From Chelativorans sp. YIM 93263 (GTDB taxonomy: Bacteria; Pseudomonadota; Alphaproteobacteria; Rhizobiales; Rhizobiaceae): a stretch of 64,000 bases of DNA. Location of the stretch: the NCBI RefSeq assembly GCF_028767125.1, contig NZ_JAKCWP010000001.1:806001-870000 (forward strand). The letters are read 5' to 3'. Below, piece by piece: positions 53,353-61,147 of this stretch. Each line of letters begins with the position of its first letter. Position 1 is the stretch's first letter. The notes beneath the pieces are model-generated. The model had not been told where the DNA came from, made no database searches, and was given only the letters and a program-made list of their open reading frames with translations. Position numbers and translations under genes: made by a program.

Positions 53353-56265
53353 TCACGCCGCTTGGACCTGACAGAGCGTGACCTTCGGCTCCTGCATGTT
53401 TGTCACGGGATCGTATCCGTAGGTGGTGATGGTGTTGGCGCTTTCGCCGAGAACATAGGGATCGGTGCCATCGGGATAGTTGGCCCGCAGCTCCTTGCCC
53501 TCAAGCCATCCCCCGAAGTGGAACGGCATGAACGCCACCCCCTGGCCGACACGCTCCGTCACCAGCGCCTTCACCCGCGCCCGCGAATTGTTTTCGGCGC
53601 CGGTTACCCACACCCAAGTGCCGTCGGAGATGCCGCGCTCGGAGGCGTCCGCCGGGTTGATCTCCAGGAACATCTCCTGCTGCAACTCGGCCAGCCACCT
53701 GTTCGAGCGCGTCTCCTCGCCGCCGCCTTCGTATTCGACCAGCCGGCCCGAGGTGAGGATCAGCGGGAAATCCCGGGCGATGCCCTTTTCGATGGCCGCC
53801 TGCTGCACGGCGTGTCCGATGTTGGGCACACGGAACTGCATGGCATCGGGGAGGGTCGGATATTTCTCGACCAGGTCGACCCGTGGCGTATAGATCGGCT
53901 CGCGGTGGACGGGAACGGGATCGGGCAGGTTCCACGCCAACGCGCGCGCCTTGCCGTTGCCATAAGGATGGCAGCCATGGCTGAGCACGACGCGCTGGAT
54001 CCCGCCCGAAAGGTCGGTCGACCAGGAGACCGCGTCGATGTCACTACCGATGGTCTCGATGACGCTAAGTTCCTCCGGCGTCAGATCGGCATCCCAGCCG
54101 AGCTTCTTCAGGACGGCCATGGTGAACTCCGGATAGCCGTCCGTGAGCTCCGAGCCTCTTGTATAGGACCCTTCCGCAAGCAGCGTCTCGCCGTCCCGCT
54201 CCACGCCGAAGCGCGCGCGGAAGGGGCTGCCGCCATCCATGACGTGCAAATCCGGATTGTAGAGGTTCGGAGTGCCGGGATGGCGCAGTTCCGGCTTGCC
54301 CCAGCATGGCCACGGCAGGCCGTAGTAGTCGCCGCCGACTTCGGGGTCGTCCTTCGGCGCGCGCAAGGTGACTAGATCGAATTTGTGCTGGTTTCTCATA
54401 TGTGCCTTGAGGCGCTCTGGCGACTGACCGCAATAACCAGTCGACCAACTGCCGCGGTTCATCTCACGCAGCACATCCTCGGGCACCGGACGGTCGCCCT
54501 CGACGGCGATGTTCTTGAACATCGGCTCGGCAAGCCCGAGCTTTTGCGCCAGGCGATAGATGACCTGGTAGTCGTCCTTCTGCTCGAAGGAGGGTGCGAC
54601 GATCTGCTCGCCCCATTGGATCGAGCGGTTGGAGGCGACGCGCGAGCCCGAGGTTTCGAACTGCGTGCATACCGGCAGGAGATACGTATTCTCCGTGCGT
54701 CCTGCCTGTACGGCGAGCGAGGCCCATGTGGTCGGATGCGGATCTGCGACAACCAGGAGGTCGAGCTTCGCCAGCCCCTTCACGGATTCGGGAATACGCG
54801 TGATGCTGTTGCTCGCGTGACCCTGCACGAACATGGCCCGCAGATTGTCGCTCTGCTGGATCTCGTCCTTCGGCAGCAATGTCGCATCGAACCACCGCGT
54901 CAGCGGGATGCCGGGCGTCTCCATGACCTCCTTAGAGGCGAACCGTGACAGAAGGTCCTCGTAATCGATTTCCCAGACCCGCGACCAATGGTTCCAGGCG
55001 CCTTCCGTGAGGCCGTAATAGAAGGGCAGGGTAACCACATCGAGCCCGATATCGGTGGCACCCTGCACGTTGTCGTGGCCGCGGAAAATGTTGGCGCCGG
55101 CGCCGGGTTTGCCGACATTGCCGGTGGCAAGACAAAGGATGCAGCTTGCGCGCACGTTGGCGGTGCCGACCGTGTGCTGCGTCTGGCCCATGCACCAGAT
55201 CATCGTGGCCGGTTTCTGCGTGGCGAACAACTCGGCGACGCGTTTCAACTGCTCCCCGGGCACGCCGGAGATGCGCTCGACCTCGTCGGGCGGATACTTC
55301 GCCACCTCCTTGCGGATCTCGTCCATGCCGTAGACGCGCTGGGCGATGAATTCCTTGTCCTCCCAGCCATTCTCGAAGATGTGCCAGAGCATGCCCCACA
55401 GCACCGCGATGTCGGTGCCGGATCTGAGGCGCACATATTCGGTCGCGTGCGCGGCGGTGCGGGTGAAGCGCGGATCGATGACGATGAAATTGGCGTGGTT
55501 GAGCTCCTTGCCCTCCAAGAGGTGCTGCAGGGAGATGGGGTGCGCCTCCGCCGGATTGCCGCCCATGATGATGAGCGTCTTGGAGTTGCGGATGTCATTG
55601 AAGGAGTTTGTCATCGCGCCGTAGCCCCAGGTGTTGGCTACGCCGGAGACGGTCGTCGAATGGCAGATGCGCGCCTGGTGATCCTGGTTGTTGGTTCCCC
55701 ACAAGGCGGCAAGCTTGCGGAACAGGTAGGTGCCTTCGTTGGAGAACTTGGCCGAGCCCATCCAGTAGACGGAATCCGGCCCCGAGGCCTCGCGGAGCTC
55801 CATCATCTTGTCGCCGATCTCGCCGATCGCCTCGTTCCAAGAGACACGGGTCCACTGACCGTCGATGAGCTTGAGCGGGTACTTGAGCTTGCGGTCGCTG
55901 TGTACGAGTTCGCGTACGGCTGCGCCCTTGGCGCAGTGGGAGCCGCGGTTGATCGGGCTGTCCCAGGAGGGTTCCTGGCCGGTCCACACACCGTTCTGGA
56001 CTTCCGCGGTCACCGTGCAGCCGACCGCGCAATGGGTACAGATGCTCTTCTTGAGCTCGATGGGCACGCCGGGCTGAGGCGGGCTGATCGCCTCCGCCTT
56101 CCGAACGGAGCCGAGCTGGAACGAGCCGATCGCGGCCAATCCGCCGACGGTGAGACCGGAGCGCCGCAGGAAGGTCCGCCGGTCGATGGGAGCCGCACCG
56201 CCCGCGCCCAGCAGCGACTGCAGTTTCGTTTGGCCAGCTTGGCCGTTCTTCCGTTTCGTCAGCAT
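53353..56265 (-). CDS. formate dehydrogenase catalytic (Mo/W-bis-MGD) subunit, Cys type
   Basis: 970 aa. A twin-arginine signal (RRTFLRRSGLTVGGLAAIG) means export of the folded enzyme to the periplasm. The cluster cysteines are Cys76, 79, 83 and 111 (CTHCAVGC...GSHCAKG). The metal ligand is Cys201 in QARICHSTTVSGVANTWGYG, so this is a cysteine, not selenocysteine, enzyme. It oxidises formate to CO2. Downstream genes encode its beta and gamma subunits; upstream ones encode its chaperone and accessory factors. Confidence 0.96.
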   Translation of the reverse strand: MLTKRKNGQAGQTKLQSLLGAGGAAPIDRRTFLRRSGLTVGGLAAIGSFQLGSVRKAEAISPPQPGVPIELKKSICTHCAVGCTVTAEVQNGVWTGQEPSWDSPINRGSHCAKGAAVRELVHSDRKLKYPLKLIDGQWTRVSWNEAIGEIGDKMMELREASGPDSVYWMGSAKFSNEGTYLFRKLAALWGTNNQDHQARICHSTTVSGVANTWGYGAMTNSFNDIRNSKTLIIMGGNPAEAHPISLQHLLEGKELNHANFIVIDPRFTRTAAHATEYVRLRSGTDIAVLWGMLWHIFENGWEDKEFIAQRVYGMDEIRKEVAKYPPDEVERISGVPGEQLKRVAELFATQKPATMIWCMGQTQHTVGTANVRASCILCLATGNVGKPGAGANIFRGHDNVQGATDIGLDVVTLPFYYGLTEGAWNHWSRVWEIDYEDLLSRFASKEVMETPGIPLTRWFDATLLPKDEIQQSDNLRAMFVQGHASNSITRIPESVKGLAKLDLLVVADPHPTTWASLAVQAGRTENTYLLPVCTQFETSGSRVASNRSIQWGEQIVAPSFEQKDDYQVIYRLAQKLGLAEPMFKNIAVEGDRPVPEDVLREMNRGSWSTGYCGQSPERLKAHMRNQHKFDLVTLRAPKDDPEVGGDYYGLPWPCWGKPELRHPGTPNLYNPDLHVMDGGSPFRARFGVERDGETLLAEGSYTRGSELTDGYPEFTMAVLKKLGWDADLTPEELSVIETIGSDIDAVSWSTDLSGGIQRVVLSHGCHPYGNGKARALAWNLPDPVPVHREPIYTPRVDLVEKYPTLPDAMQFRVPNIGHAVQQAAIEKGIARDFPLILTSGRLVEYEGGGEETRSNRWLAELQQEMFLEINPADASERGISDGTWVWVTGAENNSRARVKALVTERVGQGVAFMPFHFGGWLEGKELRANYPDGTDPYVLGESANTITTYGYDPVTNMQEPKVTLCQVQAA

Positions 56266-56272
56266 GGCAGCC

Positions 56273-56491
56273 TCACTTGTCCAGCGTCTCGTAGCCGTTC
56301 ACGCGGTAGAAGGCCTTGACGTGATCGGTTTCCTGATAGCGGGGCCCTGTCTCCTCCTCGCCGGGATCGTAGGCCAGTGCCTCGCTCGGGGTGAACGTTG
56401 CGGCGGCCGTGGCGACGGCGACGGTGGATGCGCCGCTGAATGCACGAAGGAAATTGCGGCGGTTGATCGCCGTCCGTTGCTTGTCGTGCAT
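56273..56491 (-). CDS. small Tat-targeted formate dehydrogenase-region protein
   Basis: 72 aa from the ATG at 56491, with GGGAGGAAG upstream. A twin-arginine motif NRRNFLRAFSGAST precedes an alanine-rich hydrophobic segment, and the mature part contains ETDHVKAFYRVNGYETLDK. It matches the known class of short Tat proteins that precede fdhA. The role is unproven; assembly or export help is likely. It ends 7 bases before fdhA. Confidence 0.85.
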   Translation of the reverse strand: MHDKQRTAINRRNFLRAFSGASTVAVATAAATFTPSEALAYDPGEEETGPRYQETDHVKAFYRVNGYETLDK

Positions 56492-56544
56492 TCTACTTCC
56501 TCCCATGCGGTCGTCCGGCTCGACACCCGTCTTCCTGTTGATCC

Positions 56545-57339
56545 TTACGCGCTGCGGCGCGTCTCCATGGCGAAGCCTTCGGCTTCTATGTCTATGAACA
56601 GTCGTCCCACAGTGCCGACGGCCCGGTAGAACCGCGCTGCGTTCGCATTTTCGAGATCGGCGAAGAAGTGTCCTGCCCATGGTGCTATGTGGCGCTCGAA
56701 GAAGTCGTGCTCTTCGACGAGGGACGCTTCGAAGCGACCGCCGGCCAGACCGCTCATGATCTCGCACAGGGTGCCGAGATGGTCCTCCGGGTCGCAATGG
56801 CCCTCGGCGCGCTCCAGGCCGAGACGCATGAGATCCTCGCGCAAGCGGGCAAGCGGCCGTTCGTTCAGGAACCCTGTCAGGTAATACGATGCATAGGGCA
56901 GCAACTCGCCGCGTCCGACCCCCTCGAAGAGGTCGAAATATTCGCGTCTGAGCGCCTCGGGCGAAACCATGTTCGCCGCCTGCGCAAGCGCGATATGCGC
57001 CACGCCGAGCGGCGTATCAGTACCTTGGAACTGCGACAGAACTGCAAGGGATGCCGCATTCGGGGCGCGCAGGAGAAGGGAGCCGAGCAGGGCGTATTCC
57101 TGGGTGCGCGCCATATCGACTTCGTCGACTCCCGCGCCACTTCCAGCCTGTTCGGGGTAAAGATCGGGACGCAGGATTGTCCGCCCGACACCGGTCACGG
57201 CCTCGACTTCGAGCACATGCTCGGCGGGGATTGTTTGCCAAGTCGACACGGAAGACGGAGTCAACCCGAGCGCTTGCGCAAATGCGCCGACGCCACCCGC
57301 CTTCCTGATCGCTTCCTCCAGACCTGAGACCATGTCCAT
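56545..57339 (-). CDS. TorD-family chaperone with an N-terminal Cro/YdaS-like helix-turn-helix
   Basis: 264 aa from the ATG at 57339 (AAGG upstream). Residues about 1-60 (SGLEEAIRKAGGVGAFAQAL, GLTPSSVSTWQTIPAEHVLE) are a YdaS/Cro-type HTH that ends in a typical VEAVTGV. Residues about 80-260 are a TorD/DmsD all-helical chaperone (ALLGSLLLRAPNAASLAVLS, YASYYLTGFLNERPLARLRE, HIAPWAGHFFADLENAN). TorD proteins bind the Tat signal of molybdoenzymes until cofactor insertion. The HTH suggests it might also report assembly state to transcription. Confidence 0.88.
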   Translation of the reverse strand: MDMVSGLEEAIRKAGGVGAFAQALGLTPSSVSTWQTIPAEHVLEVEAVTGVGRTILRPDLYPEQAGSGAGVDEVDMARTQEYALLGSLLLRAPNAASLAVLSQFQGTDTPLGVAHIALAQAANMVSPEALRREYFDLFEGVGRGELLPYASYYLTGFLNERPLARLREDLMRLGLERAEGHCDPEDHLGTLCEIMSGLAGGRFEASLVEEHDFFERHIAPWAGHFFADLENANAARFYRAVGTVGRLFIDIEAEGFAMETRRSA

Positions 57340-57577
57340 GTCACGACCTTGACGGCGCGCCCCTTTATGGAGTCGCCATCCAACCGGTAGTAAAAACCTA
57401 CATCGATGTGATTGCAAGGCTCAAATGAGAGTGCTGCAACTAGAACATAAGTTTTTTACAGTGATGGCGGCTATTTTTCCGGCAAAACGTACGGTTGGCA
57501 ACGGATGCATCGCTGCAATGTACAGAAAAGCCAAAGTTGACATTAATAGTCAAATTTATTCTTGCTGATTGACTTGC

Positions 57578-58261
57578 TTACCGCGGCAATGCGCCGCCAT
57601 GGCGCGGGCGCGCCGATGCTTCTTGTGATCCTGCAGGTGGGTCCTCGGGCGGCGACGCCTCCGCAACTTCTTTTTGCGAAAAGCCGGGTTGCAGAGCTTC
57701 CGGCCGGTCCGCAGGCTGGGCCGTTTCGGCTGGAGCCGAGGCCTCCGCCGCCCTGTCCGGCGGGGCGGCCGTCTCCGGATCGGAGGGGACAAGAGCTTCC
57801 TGTTTCGGCGGCGTTTCCGGCTCTTCCGCCGCATCTTGCGGGTCGGAGCCGCCCACCTTCGACAGGAAATTAACCACCGACTTGCCCGCCTCCAGAGGAC
57901 CGAAACCCGGCATGGAGCCCGGCTTGTTAAAATCCCAGGCATATTCGGCGGGACCGACATAGTCGCGGATCACAGGATCGAGCGACCACATCTGCCTGAG
58001 TGCCGTGTTCCTTAGCGCCGCCGGCACTCCTTTGCGCAGGAAAACTGCAAGATCGCTCTCCGGTGTAAGGTCTTCGAGACGGGGCAGGGGCTCCGGAGGC
58101 TCGGCAGCGTCGGGCACCGTTGCGGGGATTTGGGTTTCGACCCGCTCTTCTTCCTTGGGGGCCGCGTCCCTTGCCTCATCCGGGGCGGGAGCCTCGGCCT
58201 TCCGCGCCGCCTGCTTTCGGCGGGACCAGCGGGCGAGGGGATTGTCGTCGCGGCTGGTCAT
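57578..58261 (-). CDS. DUF3306 protein of the formate dehydrogenase cluster
   Basis: 227 aa beginning MTSRDDNPLARWSRRKQAAR. The conserved central part includes LTPESDLAVFLRKGVPAALR and DPVIRDYVGPAEYAWDFNKP. Both termini are low-complexity Pro/Glu/Ala. The family is known from formate dehydrogenase loci; its function is unknown. The ATG overlaps the DUF3305 stop. Confidence 0.88.
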   Translation of the reverse strand: MTSRDDNPLARWSRRKQAARKAEAPAPDEARDAAPKEEERVETQIPATVPDAAEPPEPLPRLEDLTPESDLAVFLRKGVPAALRNTALRQMWSLDPVIRDYVGPAEYAWDFNKPGSMPGFGPLEAGKSVVNFLSKVGGSDPQDAAEEPETPPKQEALVPSDPETAAPPDRAAEASAPAETAQPADRPEALQPGFSQKEVAEASPPEDPPAGSQEASARPRHGGALPR

Positions 58262-58752
58262 TTGCCTGGGATCTTTCTTGCCATGGCCTCGATATCGGGC
58301 CGGTCGCGCTTGCGTTTGACGAAGGGGCGCTCGACGTGATGCGCCGCGACGAAGGCGGCCAGCCGCTTTTCGATCTCGGGCGGCATTGGAACGGCCTCGA
58401 CGATATCGGTGCCGGGCTCCGTCCGCGCTTCGGCTTCGGACGGGTCGGCGGTCACGAGGTGGAGCGCGACGCCGGGCGGCGTGCGGGAAGGGCGGAGCGA
58501 GATCCAGAGACTCGGCTGCCTCGAATGCAGATTGTCACGATACATTCCGGTCTCGGACGCGAATAGTTGAAGCTGGAAGGCGCCGGCGAAATAGCGCGTT
58601 GCCTCGGGGGTTTCGCTGAGCACTGTCCAGGGCGCGGCGACCGGCGCGCCGGCCAGCACCGCGACAGGCACCCAGGCATGATCGGCCCATGGATTTTTCA
58701 GGACCCGCCGCTCGACGATCACCCCGACTTCCGTCACGTCTGTTATCATCAT
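58258..58752 (-). CDS. DUF3305 protein of the formate dehydrogenase cluster
   Basis: 164 aa with VGVIVERRVLKNPWADHAWV near the start, the DUF3305 hallmark, and LWISLRPSRTPPGVALHLVT in the middle. The basic C-terminus is PFVKRKRDRPDIEAMARKIP. Co-translated with DUF3306 (ATGA overlap). Function unknown. Confidence 0.88.
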   Translation of the reverse strand: MMITDVTEVGVIVERRVLKNPWADHAWVPVAVLAGAPVAAPWTVLSETPEATRYFAGAFQLQLFASETGMYRDNLHSRQPSLWISLRPSRTPPGVALHLVTADPSEAEARTEPGTDIVEAVPMPPEIEKRLAAFVAAHHVERPFVKRKRDRPDIEAMARKIPGK

Positions 58753-58758
58753 CGTTCC

Positions 58759-59772
58759 TCAACTCGCCGGTGCGGCAACCCGGTAGGGCAATCCGGCGAT
58801 CAGATTCTGCGGCTTCACGCGGATAGTCCGGTCCGGCATCATCGCCAGGATCAGCCAGACGGGGCGCGTTCCAACCTCGGGGATCACTTCGCGCGTGTCG
58901 GAGAAGGCGAGCCGGAACAGTGCGATGACGCGCTCCGCCGGCTCGGATTCGAGCTCGTGCCCGTTCCAGAGCGTGTTGCCGATCCGGGTGGCCTCGGCAT
59001 CGAGACCGACGAACCAGGTCCAGCTCTCGTCCTCGATCCGGTCGACCAGCTCGATCTCCACCTCGACAGCGAGGAGATGACGTATCCAGGCGGCCATCGC
59101 GGTCGCGAGGCCGCGGCGCGCCAGACCGTCGCCGCCGAGATTGAGCACCATGTCGAAGGCGTCGCTCCGGGCAAAGTAACCCGCCGCGTTCGCCTCATCC
59201 AGGATGTCGAGCTCGGTGACGGCAGGACCGCCAAGCATGTTGAGGAGTGGCGAGGCGTGGCGGTTCTGCTCGTGCAGTTCGACCGCTTCGGCGTCGGCAA
59301 GGAGCACCGTTCCCTCATGGAACGTTACGCGCTGGGGACGGAAGAACAGTTCTGCGGCGCGCAGGACAAAAGGGTCCTGCTCGCCGTCGAGCGCATTGCG
59401 CAGCACCACTTGGGCGAGCTGGTTCATGAAGAGCGGCGGGGTATTTTCTGCCGAGCCGCGCACCAGCTTCAGGTAGGCCGCTTCAAGGCTGGGTGCGGAA
59501 AGCAGGAGGTCGCGGAAGGCGATCATGAACGTCCAGTTCTCGCGCGCGTCCGCGTCCTCCATCGCAGCGATCTCGTCACCGGTCACCGGCCGGCGTGGAT
59601 GGTGCATCAAGAGCTCGTGATGCAGCCGCAGCTCCGCCTCGCAGGCATTTTCGGGCGGCAGCAGCTCCGGCCGCGCGAGATAGGCCTTCAGAAACGCATC
59701 GGTGACGAGCAGCCGCCCCGCCTCGTCCCGGTCGAGAAGATGATGTCCGGATGCCACCCAGAAATCCTTCAT
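58759..59772 (-). CDS. DUF6352 family protein
   Basis: 337 aa beginning MKDFWVASGHHLLDRDEAGR. The C-terminal half reads WTWFVGLDAEATRIGNTLWN and ends with GLPYRVAAPAS. It belongs to an uncharacterised family found with DUF3305/DUF3306 in formate dehydrogenase clusters. The ATG overlaps the stop of the DUF6505 gene. No catalytic motif is evident. Confidence 0.8.
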   Translation of the reverse strand: MKDFWVASGHHLLDRDEAGRLLVTDAFLKAYLARPELLPPENACEAELRLHHELLMHHPRRPVTGDEIAAMEDADARENWTFMIAFRDLLLSAPSLEAAYLKLVRGSAENTPPLFMNQLAQVVLRNALDGEQDPFVLRAAELFFRPQRVTFHEGTVLLADAEAVELHEQNRHASPLLNMLGGPAVTELDILDEANAAGYFARSDAFDMVLNLGGDGLARRGLATAMAAWIRHLLAVEVEIELVDRIEDESWTWFVGLDAEATRIGNTLWNGHELESEPAERVIALFRLAFSDTREVIPEVGTRPVWLILAMMPDRTIRVKPQNLIAGLPYRVAAPAS

Positions 59773-60314
59773 TTTCGCTCCCTTGCCATGGCGTGGAGAT
59801 CAATGTCGTCGAGTTGCATCTCCTCCTCCTCTTCGACCTCGATGACGCGGAAGGCGTTGATGGGCTCGAGCCGGCTGGCGTTCCGGTGCAGGGTGCGGAA
59901 TTTCTCCCGTATACCGTCCCCCTCGCTCGTCCGCTGAATCCCGAGGAGCGTGTTCGGCGGATGATCGCAAAGCGACTGGGCGAAGTCGATTTCCTCCTCG
60001 GCTGCCGCGCGTGCGCGGTCCATGTCGGGCGCGCCGCAGTGGGTAACGAGTTGCTCCGACAGCCGCTCGACAGCCGCAGCGTGCTCTCCGGCGCTCGCTT
60101 CCGTCACGAGGGCGAGAGTGGACCAGCCGAAACTCTTGATGCCTAGGAAGCCAGCGCGGAAAGCTTGCCGCTCCTTTCCTATAAGGCCGCCCGTATCGAC
60201 GCCGAAGAACAGGAAAGTGCCAGTCACCGCCCATTCTCCCGGCTCCGCCGCGCGGTTGTAGACGAAGGTGTCCGACGGATCGAGCCGGATCGTCCGAGGC
60301 AATTTTATAGCCAT
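59769..60314 (-). CDS. DUF6505 family protein
   Basis: 181 aa starting MAIKLPRTIRLDPSDTFVYN, with the conserved TFLFFGVDTGGLIGKERQAF and GFLGIKSFGWSTLALVTEAS. A glutamate-rich segment (VIEVEEEEEM) precedes the C-terminus. Uncharacterised, restricted in my experience to these clusters. The start overlaps the end of the ligase-like gene by 10 bases. Confidence 0.8.
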   Translation of the reverse strand: MAIKLPRTIRLDPSDTFVYNRAAEPGEWAVTGTFLFFGVDTGGLIGKERQAFRAGFLGIKSFGWSTLALVTEASAGEHAAAVERLSEQLVTHCGAPDMDRARAAAEEEIDFAQSLCDHPPNTLLGIQRTSEGDGIREKFRTLHRNASRLEPINAFRVIEVEEEEEMQLDDIDLHAMARERK

Positions 60315-61054
60315 GGTGCCCCCATAGCCGGATCGAGCCAGGAAGGTGTGGCAAGTGCGGTTCTCAGGTTCCGCCGTTTGGCGGGTTGCAGTTCGGCCGC
60401 CCGGAAGAGCAGGAGGTCTCCGTTGCCGGCCAGCCGAACGCGTTGGTTCTCCTTCCGGGGCAGGCGGTCGAGCCAGCCCTTGGCGACCGGTGCGAAGCCG
60501 GCCTCGCTCCATTCGTGAAAGCCGTGCATGAGGTGCCGGGCAAAGCTCGCGACGATCTCGCCAGCATCGAGCATCTCGAAGCCCACTTCCTCCAGCGCTC
60601 CGTTATGTGGCCGGGCACCGGGCTCGACGGCGCGCAGCGCCACGGTTCGGATCATGCCGGAAAAGACAAGCCAGGGTGGGACTTCGTTCTCGCGCACTCC
60701 CTCGGGCCAGCCAAGCCGGCATCCTCCGACGAGCACGCCGTCGATGCGGATCGTGTCCGGCCAGTCGAAGGTGATCGGCTTTTCCGGCGGAGCGTGGACG
60801 GCGAGCGCATCGGCGAGCGCATTTGCGCCGATATAGAGGGCGCGGCGCGCTTCCGCGAGCGGTTCCTCGGGCTCGAGGACGACGGCGAACTCGGCCAGGT
60901 CGTAGCGGCGTACCCACACGAGCGTGCCGGCGCCCTGGTTGCCGGCGATGGCGCAGGCATATGCGAAGGCGTCTCCGGCCTCACGCAGCGGGACGAGGTT
61001 GTAGGGTGGGGGCAGATCGATGGCCCGGTCGGTGACGGATGGGCGCAAGGGCAT
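60305..61054 (-). CDS. biotin/lipoate protein ligase-like protein
   Basis: 249 aa from the ATG at 61054; the longer frame from 61084 uses TTG and has no ribosome site. Family features are DLPPPYNLVPLREAGDAFAY, ITFDWPDTIRIDGVLVGGCR with the lysine-site region altered, and VPPWLVFSGMIRTVALRAVE. The C-terminal part (DRLPRKENQRVRLAGNGDLL) is the small added domain. Such LplA/BirA-like proteins in fdh clusters have no proven substrate. First gene of the minus-strand cluster. Confidence 0.78.
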   Translation of the reverse strand: MPLRPSVTDRAIDLPPPYNLVPLREAGDAFAYACAIAGNQGAGTLVWVRRYDLAEFAVVLEPEEPLAEARRALYIGANALADALAVHAPPEKPITFDWPDTIRIDGVLVGGCRLGWPEGVRENEVPPWLVFSGMIRTVALRAVEPGARPHNGALEEVGFEMLDAGEIVASFARHLMHGFHEWSEAGFAPVAKGWLDRLPRKENQRVRLAGNGDLLLFRAAELQPAKRRNLRTALATPSWLDPAMGAPWL

Positions 61055-61067
61055 TTCGAACCATATG

Positions 61068-61094
61068 TTGATGACTGCGGCCAACCATTATAAT
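61068..61094 (+). promoter_or_regulatory. possible promoter of the poly-ferredoxin gene
   Basis: TTGATG (61068-61073) and a perfect TATAAT (61089-61094) with a 15-base spacer, 53 bases before the ATG at 61148. The spacer is shorter than ideal, so confidence is modest. Confidence 0.35.
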
Positions 61095-61147
61095 ACTTCT
61101 AAAGTGGCAACGCTACCGATGGGCGGCGGTGCACGACGGGAGTTGAA

